Assembly: GCA_947561585.1 (NCBI GenBank)
Contig: CANNZV010000259.1
Span: forward strand, 124,001-188,000
Length of the DNA stretch: 64,000 bases
Reading direction: 5' to 3'
Origin: Caprella mutica
Lineage: Eukaryota > Arthropoda > Malacostraca > Amphipoda > Caprellidae
Shown here: positions 55,790 through 64,000 of the stretch, in pieces
How the letters are laid out: each line of letters opens with the position of its first letter
How positions within the stretch are numbered: the first letter of the stretch is position 1
Translations under genes and position numbers: made by a program
The notes under the pieces: generated by a model
Database searches by the model: none
What the model was told of the DNA's origin: nothing
Seen by the model: the letters and a program-made list of their open reading frames with translations, nothing else

Positions 55790-56110
55790 TATTCATATAC
55801 AAGCTGCCTGCTATAATTCGGGGAAGATGAGTCTTCCATAACTCGTCGAAGATACATCTATGAGCTGCTTGCTGTAATTCGGGGAAGATGAGTCTTCCAT
55901 AACTCGTCGAAGATACATCTATGAGCTGCTTGCTGTAATTCAGGGAGGGTGAGTCTTCTAAAACTCGCCGAAGATACATCTACGAGCTGAGCTGGCTGCT
56001 GTAATTCGTGGAAGTTGAGTCTTCCATAACTCGCCGAAGATTCATCGAAGAAATCTCCTCTTTAATTCGAGGAAGTAGAATCAACCATGATTCGTTGAAG
56101 ATCATTCGAT
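55790..56110. repeat. 61-bp tandem repeat
   Basis: About four to five units share GTAATTCGGGGAAGATGAGT, CTTCCATAACTCGTCGAAGA and TACATCTATGAGCTGC; the last units drift. Confidence 0.9.
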
Positions 56111-56934
56111 AATCCTCTACAGTCAATCACCGATGAGAATTTATCGGCAATTTATCGGTGTTTCGTCCACGTTTTATTCTCTCTACCATAAACGCTCTTA
56201 AATCATCGAAGACACTCTCTTAAATTTTATCTGGGAACCGGCTTGTTTTTTTCACGGTACTAGGACAAAATGCCTACGGACAAAACGGATACGGACAAAA
56301 TGCCTAATGTCCATATATGAATAAAAGGGCCGAACAGAAAATCTTTAAGTGATACCTGTAATGAAGATATTTTTGTAACTATATTTTAATAAACCTTCTC
56401 ATTGGACATCCATAAAATAATATTTTTTAAATTTATTTAAAACCTACATATGTACACTGTATAAATAAACTATACTTCGTCCCAGTTACAATTATAGAGC
56501 TTTAGTTCAATAATACAAATAACAACAATGCAAGTAGTAACATATGTATAAACATTGAATTATATAATTAATTACTATAAAAAAAAAAAAAAAACAATAA
56601 CTATAAATATCCCTATAGCTAGATTGCAAATGATTATCGCTATATAATAGATATATACAATATTAAAAAAATATAATAGAAGATGATTATACCTATCTAA
56701 AAAAATTTAAAATCGAACTATTAAAACTGTTCCTATAGTGATACTAAAGGTTCGATCTTTTATGGTAAAAGGGTTTATAAAATGAAACAGTATGCCTAAT
56801 GCTTATAAGTAGAAGAGAGAAAACTAGTATCTACAGAAGAAGCAAAGGAATTGAAACGAGAAAGAACAACCCTAGTTTAAATCAACAAACAACACAACAC
56901 TTTACTTCAACAAAGGACAAATGGTTAATAAACC
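56111..56934. other. AT-rich DNA, no gene seen
   Basis: It contains short GGACAAAATGCCTA repeats at 56,268-56,320 and an A-run near 56,578. It may be part of the decayed gypsy element but no motif supports this. Confidence 0.35.
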
Positions 56935-57950
56935 TATAAACATCTATAATCACCGTAATATTTCCCAACCATAATATATAGTAGATTATATCAACCAAAA
57001 TCTCCGAATATTTTCTGATAATATTCCTTATATGAACTTCTATGAATGAACCATCTTAAATCTTCGAAGATTTTCTTATGGTATTCCTCATATGAACTTC
57101 TATGACTGATCCATCCTAAATCTCCGAAAATTTTCTGATGGTTTTTCTTATATGAACTTCTATGACTTTACCATCTTAAATCTTCGAAGATTTTCTGATG
57201 GTATTTCTTATATGAACTTCTATGATTGAACCATCTTAAATCTCCGAAAATTTTCTGATGGTATTTCTTATATGAACTTCTATGACTGAACCATCTTAAA
57301 TCTTCGAATATTTTCTGATGGTATTTCTTATATGAACTTCTATGATTGAACTATCTTAAATCTTCGAAGATTTTCTGATGGTATTTCTTATATGAACTTC
57401 TATGATTGAACTATCTTAAATCTTCGAAGATTTTCTGATGGTATTTCTTATATGAACTTCTATGATTGAACTATCTTAAATCTTCGAAGATTTTCTGATG
57501 GTATTTCTTATATGAACTTCTATGACTGAACCATCTTAAATCTTCGAAGATTTTCTGATGATATTTCTTATATGAACTTCTATGACTGAACCATCTTAAA
57601 TCTCCGAAGATTTTCTGATGGTATTTCTTATATGAACTTCTATGACTGATCCATGGTTCAGTCATAGAAGTTCATTTAAGAAATATCATCAGAAAATCTT
57701 CGAAGATTTAAGATGGATCAATCATAGAAGTTCATACAAGAAATATCATCAGAAAATGTTTGCAGATTTAAGATGTTACAGCCATTCAAATTCATAGTAT
57801 AGGATTATTATCAGAAAATCTTCGTAGATTTAAGATGGTTCATTCATATAAGGAACATTATCAGAAAATATTCGGGGATATTGGTTGATATAATCTACTA
57901 TACATCATGGTTGGGAAATATTACGATGGTTATAGATGTTTATAAGATGT
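56935..57950. mobile_element. Third foldback element, asymmetric arms of 60-bp units
   Basis: The left arm has about 11 tandem 60-bp units (TATGAACTTCTATGACTGA then ACCATCTTAAATCTTCGAAG). At about 57,650 the orientation flips and about four inverted units follow. The outer parts are also inverted: AATATTTCCCAACCATAATA near 56,960 pairs with ATGGTTGGGAAATATT near 57,910. It has no reading frame apart from repeat-driven ones. Confidence 0.85.
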
Positions 57951-58069
57951 TTTGCACAAGGATGATATTTATCAAATATTATCTATAATCACATAAGATC
58001 TAGCCCCCTATAATGTCTGTCCACCATAATCTTCTATGACCCCACCATAATATTTTCCCTGGGTAACGA

Positions 58070-58275
58070 TATCGAGTTAATATTCCAGGAATTATTGAAA
58101 ATTAGTTGATCCCTATCGATATCGAGGGAATATTCCAAGAATTACTGAAAATTTGTTGATCCCCTAAAAATATTGAAGGAATATTCCAGGAATTACTAAA
58201 AATTAGTTGATTCCCTAATAATATCGAGTGAATATTCCAGAAATTAGTGAAAAATTGTTAATCCCCTAAAAATTA
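58070..58275. repeat. 58-bp tandem repeat
   Basis: Four units contain GAATATTCCAGGAATTA, GAAAATTAGTTGATCCC and TATCGA. They follow a CCCTGGGTAACG block that has a partner at 58,920. Confidence 0.8.
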
Positions 58276-58390
58276 TAAAAGAAAAAAAGAAATAATCTAT
58301 GAAATATGAAACTATATTTATCGATGATAACCTAAAGATAAACTTGAGTTATCATATTGCATAAAGCTCATTAAAAATCCTGCTTCTACT

Positions 58391-58600
58391 GTGTCCAGGA
58401 TGGTCGAGTGGTTAGCGTCGCAAGCAGAAGTCAACAAGGTGCTGGTTCGAGACCCGGCAACATCACTTCATTTCTTTCTCCATTTCTTTCCATTTAATTT
58501 GTATATAACAATATGTATCATTCAACCAATTATTCATGTAAAGTCAAACGTACACGTACAAATGCTGTATATGCTAGGAAATATTAATTTTGGTATTCTT
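58391..58600 (+). repeat. tRNA-derived SINE
   Basis: The head carries pol III-type promoter boxes: A-box-like TGGTCGAGTGG (58,401-58,411) and B box GGTTCGAGACC (58,444-58,454), 33 bases apart. The cloverleaf does not close (T-stem mismatches), so it is not a functional tRNA. The body ACATCACTTCATTTCTTT is shared with 44,127-44,270. The tail is AT-rich without a clear poly(A). Confidence 0.7.
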
Positions 58601-58950
58601 CTTTGATTATGGGTGAAATCATCTGATAGTATAGGAGATTCCCCCCTTTAATTAAAGAAGTGAACATGGTAGAAAACTTGGACAAACGCACCCCCAATTC
58701 TCTTCTATGATTATGGTAGAAAGACTCCTTTAATATCCCAAAATCATCTATGATTATGGGTGAAATCATCTGATAGCATAGGAGATTTTCCCCTTTAATT
58801 ATAGGAGTGAATATGGTAGAAAACTTGGACATAAGCACCCCCAATTCTCTTCTATGATTGTGGTAGAAAAACTCCTTTAATCTCCCAAAATCTTCTATGT
58901 CCCCCCTATAATTTTCTCCCTGGGTACCTATGAATAATGACATCTAAATG
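58601..58950. repeat. Tandem duplication of about 152 bp
   Basis: Two units share GATTATGGGTGAAATCATCT, GATAG-ATAGGAGATT, GGTAGAAAACTTGGACA and CACCCCCAATTCTCTTC. They end in TTTTCTCCCTGGGTA, the block also present at 58,050. Confidence 0.85.
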
Positions 58951-60179
58951 AATATCTATTATACAGTGACAGTACAAAGGTATTATGAATTTTATGGTGC
59001 ATTCTTTCCTAAGACATGCAAAGATTAACAACTAAGCTCACCACAAAACATTACAACTTTGGGAATAATCCAGACTACGGAGAATAGACTAGGTGGCTAT
59101 AGACTCAAGCCAGACACTTTCAGTTCTGCAATTACTGGTGATGAAGACTGACATCAAGGTAAGTAATGGTCCATAAAGTAATCAGTCGCCAATGAGGTAA
59201 GTAGAAGGCATTCGCACTTAATCTAGATTGCTATCAGCCAAAGATTTGGAGCTCCTGTGGACAAAACCAAATTTCAGAATTTTGATGTGTAAGCAATTTT
59301 TAATACATGTTTATATTTTCCATGTCTTTTCATAATTTCATTTAAACAAATTCCAGATTAAAGAAGCAAATTCATTTGCACAATAAATAGATGATTTTAT
59401 ATTAATAAATAGATGCTTTGAATTTTAAATAGATGATTTACTTTTAAACATATGATTTGATATTCGGAATTTTTTCAGAATAATAATTTTCACTTCTAAA
59501 AACCTTCACTTCTATAAACTACACATTTCCTACCTAAGTAAATTATAAATTGTGCACCACATTTTGTCCATTAATTAGTCATTTTGTCCATTCGCGATTT
59601 TCACGTAATTGAAGTCCATTTAGTTGCTGATGTTTTTATTATGAGTTTGTTGTACTACTGTTATATTTTGAATTAAATTCTTTTGTGGTGTATTGAGTTG
59701 CGGTGAACATACCATGCGGTGAATTGAGGGTGTTGAACTTTCCACACTCCCCAAACTATTAATTTAGCTTTGGAACAATTTAATACAGATTCGTTGACGG
59801 TGTTATTTCCTTCAGATTTTATTACTCTTGTTAGTACTTCATTTTACTCAATGACTATAGTCGTGTCAGTCGGCTTTAATAAGGACATGAACTTCCTCTC
59901 GTCTTTTACCTTTGTTATACATGCTCCTATTATTACTTACTTATTAATGGTTCCTGTTTTATTGTTGCATTTATTATTTTATATGACCCACTTAACTATC
60001 TTGTGTTAATTTGAATATCATACTAAAGTATAATGGATATTATGATATATGTATAAGGTTATTGCGCTTTGACCTACCACATCCATTCCGATGAGTCCAG
60101 CTTCTTCTTCCAAACCATCATTCCATTGTAAATGACTTCTTATTATCTATTGATATTATTATCTTATTATCATTCTCAT
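58951..60179. other. Probable interior of the decayed gypsy element
   Basis: On the - strand, broken frames around 59,700-59,930 read protein-like (for example MSLLKPTDTTIVIE), but no named domain can be assigned. Its position between the protease and reverse transcriptase fragments suggests the same element. Confidence 0.35.
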
Positions 60180-60385
60180 TATCCATTGTACATATATTAT
60201 GGCCTTCCCAACATTATTGATTGTTTTCCCGTTGGCATCAGAAATGCTCACGTTTTCAGGCTATCTTCTGTTTTCTGTTGGGTTTACGGAGGTGTCTTTT
60301 TATTAAAGTCACCTTGACTCCGATGTCTGTGAGAACATCTATTTTCTTCCCATTTATTTGTCCCTTAAAATTTGGGTATGGATAT
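60180..60385 (-). pseudogene. Retrotransposon aspartic protease fragment
   Basis: On the - strand, INGKKIDVLTDIGVKVTLI matches the active-site block of LTR-retrotransposon proteases (LIDTGAxxTLI), with the catalytic DTG altered to DIG. After a frame change, SDANGKTINNVGKAIIYVQ matches the flap and following strand. Its order relative to the reverse transcriptase at 55.2-55.6 kb fits one - strand gypsy element. Confidence 0.65.
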
Positions 60386-60483
60386 TACTGTTAACACTTT
60401 GAATTCTGAGTTTGGTAACCAATGCAACTTTGATTATCTCTTTTTTTTCAACCATTGTCATACAGGATTGTTCTGTTTCCTTC

Positions 60484-60867
60484 TACAGTATAACTCCTCT
60501 ATAGTTAACATCAATTAGTTCACTATAGAGGATTTAGTTCACTTTGGAGGTTAAGAGAGTTGTATAAAAAACTAGCATTTTAATGACAGACTACACAAAA
60601 CATTTTCTTTCTTTTTCAAATATGTTCGTTCATAATACAACATATTTCATTTCTCATGACTCTATAAATCAGAATGGATCACTATACACATGACTCATTA
60701 TAGAGGAATTTACTATATAGAGATACATAGAAAACTCAAAGACAATTTGTTGCAGACTAAACTAAATATGTTCAGTTGTTCACAGTAAGGGCAAGTTCGT
60801 TATACAGGGTTATACTGAATAGGATGGTTCACTGTACAGGAGTTCATTACAGAGGAGTTATACTGTA
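60484..60867. mobile_element. MITE with pogo/Tc1-like ends at TA
   Basis: The inverted ends TACAGTATAACTCCTCTATA and TACAGTATAACTCCTCTGTA, with repeated TTCACTATAGAGG or TTCACTGTACAGG words inside. CAGT starts and TA duplication suggest the Tc1/mariner-pogo group. Confidence 0.75.
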
Positions 60868-61217
60868 CTTCTTCAGCTGAGACTATAAGGATAGACACCG
60901 ACTGTCAGGAGCAGGTCTCCTGCACTCGATAGTAGAGCACAACTCACACTCCCCGTTAGTAAGCTATCGTTCGTTACATCTCTCTGTTTGTTTATCACGT
61001 GGTTAACTTAGATTCATTTTCAATATTTACGTTAATCTAACTAAATTTGGTAACCACAAATCCCTAACACTATCTATATATCAGTTCTGAATAATTTAAA
61101 AAACTATTCTTCAATTTAATTTACCGTTCAACCCCATCATATATCAGAGGTTTTATAATATAATTAATTAGAGGAGACATTTCTGGTAATGTTTGGATGT
61201 ATAATATTTTAATAATT
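60868..61217. other. No gene seen
   Basis: The more complex patch at 60,890-60,990 (CAGGAGCAGGTCTCCTGCAC, an inverted pair) is not identified. The remainder is AT-rich. Confidence 0.35.
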
Positions 61218-61325
61218 AGGGTTGTGAATTTGTGACAATATGCTTTTAGCATAAAGAATTTTTCTTTGTCCTTTCTTAATGCTGAAGTAAATATTTTCAG
61301 AAAATACCTAAAGCATATTCTCAAT
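61218..61325. mobile_element. MITE, TGTGACAATATG family, diverged copy
   Basis: The left end AATTTGTGACAATATGCTTT and the inverted right end TTGAGAATATGCTTTAGG resemble the ends at 4,343 and 40,381. Confidence 0.5.
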
Positions 61326-61904
61326 AAAGAAAAATATGTTTTCATCTAGTGTAATATTCCAAAGTGATTGCAAATGAAACACCAGCGCAATTTTTATGGA
61401 TAGAATGACTAATGAAATATTTTGATACGATTCTTTTTGACAAAACATGATAAATGAACATTAATTAGTTAATGATATGAAATATTTCGTATGGAATCAC
61501 TGTATTTTCAGAGAAAATAGGGTTTTTATTTGTTATCATAAGTTTTAGCGATAGATGGCGTTGATTAAATTATTTCCTGATATATGACCTTGAATCTTCA
61601 TGTACGTTTACAAAATGTTATAAAGTATAAATAATTAATCAGTTATAATTATGGACTAATATTACATGCGATATAGAAACGTTTTTTTACACAACCTTCA
61701 TGGTAATTCAAAAAAATAGCGTCAATGACTCGCGAAAAGCTTGAGCCTCACTAAATGCCACTTTTTAAAATAATTTGAATTTCTTTAAATAAATTTTATT
61801 CATAAAAAAAGCATAGTATAAGATATTTCATAATTAAATTTGCTTATTTCTTTAAAACATATTAGCAAATATTTCATTTTAAACGCACCGACTGTTGAGA
61901 AGGT
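61326..61904. other. AT-rich DNA, no gene seen
   Basis: No repeats or coding frames supported. It leads into the 21-bp array. Confidence 0.4.
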
Positions 61905-62627
61905 GAAAATACCAGGTCTCCCTATGGAAGCACCAGGTCTCCCTATGGAAGCACCAGGTCTCCCTATGTAAGCAGCAGGTCTCCCTACGGAAGCACCAGG
62001 TCTCCCTATGGAAGCACCAGATCTCCCTACGGAAGCACCAGGTCTCCCTATGGAAGCACCAGGTCTCCCTATGGAAGCACCAGATCTCCCTACGGAAGCA
62101 CCAGGTCTCCCTATGGAAGCACCAGGTCTCCCTATGGAAGCAGCAGGTCTCCCTATGGAAGCACCAGATCTCCCTACGGAAGCACCAGGTCTCCCTATGG
62201 AAGCACCAGGTCTCCCTATGTAAGCATTAGGTCTCCCTATGTAAGCACCAGATCTCCCTACGGAAGCACCAGGTCTCCCTATGGAAGCACCAGGTCTCCC
62301 TATGTAAGCATTAGGTCTCCCTATGGAAGCACCAGGTCTCCCTATGGAAGCACCAGATCTCCCTACGGAAGCACCAGGTCTCCCTATGGAAGCAGCAAGT
62401 CTCCCTATGTAAGCAGCAGATCTCCCTATGGAAGCACCAGGTCTCCCTATGGAAGCACCAGGTCTCCCTATGTAAGTATTAGGTCTCCCTATGTAAGCAT
62501 TAGGTCTCCCTATGTAAGCACCAGATCTCCCTACGGAAGCACCAGGTCTCCCTATGGAAGCACCAGGTCTCCCTATGGAAGCACAAGGTCTCCCTATGTA
62601 AGCAGCAGGTCTCCCTATGGAAGCACC
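61905..62627. repeat. 21-bp minisatellite open in frame on both strands
   Basis: About 34 units of AGGTCTCCCTATGGAAGCAC plus C, with recurrent variants (TACGGA, TATGTA, AGCATT). As 21 is a multiple of three, the - strand reads a heptapeptide (GASIGRP, GAYIGRP, GASVGRS) for about 240 residues and the + strand also opens. There is no ATG at the - strand start (GTG only), the C-terminal extension looks like AT-rich non-coding DNA, and the unit variants nearly all change amino acids. I treat it as a minisatellite. Confidence 0.9.
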
Positions 62628-63990
62628 CACACAGAGAAAGGTTTAGTTGAATCAAATCATATTTGATTTGTTTTGACTAAATTTTATGGTTTATCTGTGC
62701 GCCTACCTACGTGGTGAGTTGCAGGTACTATTTAAAATGAGTTAAATTGACGTTGGTTAAAACAACACATATGTGAGTTGATTATTTTTAATTTCCGAGG
62801 GTCACAACAACTACCTGTGATAGTCAAAACTACTTGTGATAGTTGAACCAATTATATGTAATGGTTATAACAACTGCAGAACAAGGTTACATCAACTACT
62901 TGTGTATGTTTCTCCAATCACTCCTATGTGTTATACCAACTACTCGTGTAGGTTATACCAACTACTCGTGTAGGTTATACCAACTACTCGTGTAGGTTAC
63001 ATTAACTAAAAGTATAGGTGATATCAACTACTCATGTATGTTATACCAACTGCTTGTGTAGGTTATACCAACTACTCGTGTAGGTTATACTAACTACTCG
63101 TGTAGGTTATACCAACTACTCGTGTAGGTTATACCAACTACTCGTGTAGGTTACATTAACTACTCGTATAGGTTATATCAACTACTCGTGTAGGTTATAT
63201 CAACTACTCGGTTAGGTTATATCAACTACTCGTGTTGGTTATATCAACTACTCGTGTAGGTTATATTATCTTCTCGTGTTGGTTACATCAACTACTTGTA
63301 AACTAAGTAAATGTATATCAACTATTATAGTGTAGGTTGAAATATCGGTCTGGTTAGCAGTAGCCAGACTTTTTACAAGACTTTTTCAGTCACTATATTT
63401 ACTCTATTAAATTATAATCTCGAGTTAGGTCCCGGTATCAATTAGATTAGACTATTTATTTTCTAGGACCAAATCTAACATGTTCACATTTATTTTCTAC
63501 TTTTGCTTCTGTGATATGCATACTATTTTAATTTTAAAAAATAATTGATCACCTAGACCTATCCTTGCTTTTTGAAATGTTTTCGATCCTATGAATTGAT
63601 ATATGGTTATCAGTTGTAAATTAATAGATTAGATTGAATAAGTAATCTCATCAGGTCAGTTTATAAATAAGTAGTTAGATGACATAAATAACTTTACGTA
63701 GTGATAAATAGGTAGGCTAGATGAATTAATTAACCAGGCTAGATTACAAAAGTTGATAAATCTTTGATATGCTGCAATTGTACTATAACTTAATGAATAA
63801 TAAATTAATGATAAAGCCTTTGTCTTCTGAACCATATTTTAGTGCAATTCATCTTACTCATAGGCACTGATATTGAAATATGCTAATAGAATTACCAAGG
63901 TCATATTGAAAACGAAATATAAACATCTAAGTTTTAGATTTATTATTTAGAAGTAAAATTTGAATTCTCGTCACTTTCTTTCACGACTGT
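62628..63990. mobile_element. 3.4-kb TIR element, copy 2, inverted and cut by the window edge
   Basis: It starts CACACAGAGAAAGG and reads as the reverse complement of 37,720-38,948, including the 22-bp array (about 18 units here). Similarity stops near 63,990 at the word CGACTGT, exactly at a splice-acceptor-like position of copy 1. Confidence 0.85.
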
Positions 63991-64000
63991 AGGTTGCCAA

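Noticed and set aside
58391..58470. Functional tRNA gene
   Set aside because: A and B boxes are present but the T-stem and acceptor stem do not pair, and the sequence continues into a repeated SINE body.

Overview
The window is AT-rich genomic DNA from an invertebrate animal. The evidence is GT-AG introns, AATAAA-type polyadenylation signals, a metazoan-type STIM gene and an extracellular leucine-rich-repeat gene. The phylum cannot be fixed from the sequence alone. Most of the 64 kb is mobile DNA and tandem repeats. Only three host genes can be supported, and all were assembled by eye from exons.

Left part (1-24 kb): a 26-bp minisatellite and a decayed LINE endonuclease precede a compact three-exon THUMPD1 gene (tRNA acetylation cofactor) on the + strand. 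On the - strand, 8.1-24.0 kb, lies a complete 15-exon STIM gene (ER calcium sensor for store-operated entry). It has a signal peptide, EF-hand, SAM domain, membrane segment, SOAR-like module and polybasic tail. Its introns hold four minisatellites, a foldback element with a 9-bp target duplication, a hAT-type element with a perfect 8-bp target duplication, several MITEs and an unusual pair of interleaved inverted repeats.

Middle (24-48 kb): a transposon island without a supportable host gene. Its main element is an 8-kb LTR retrotransposon on the - strand (26,498-34,538). It has nearly identical 1,239-bp LTRs, a recognisable primer-binding site and polypurine tract and a 5-bp target duplication, but no gag-pol reading frame (a large retrotransposon derivative). 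Next to it are a degenerate mariner-like element, a 3.4-kb TIR element inserted at TA, and a LINE interrupted by a 2.4-kb TIR element. Two copies of a short local repeat each carry one of the large insertions, so each copy gives the empty site for the other's insertion. A piggyBac-like TTAA element lies at 47 kb.

Right part (48-64 kb): a secreted LRR protein gene (48.9-54.9 kb, - strand) with N- and C-terminal cysteine caps. Its introns contain a THAP-encoding relic and a PIF/Harbinger relic. Beyond it are several minisatellites, protease and reverse-transcriptase fragments of a decayed Ty3/gypsy element, a third foldback, a tRNA-derived SINE, a 21-bp minisatellite and a second copy, inverted, of the 3.4-kb TIR element that runs to the window edge.

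The three host genes are unrelated in function and show no operon-like linkage. The interest lies in the non-coding but recently mobile LTR element, the TIR element with splice-like signals, and the possible alternative polybasic ending of STIM.
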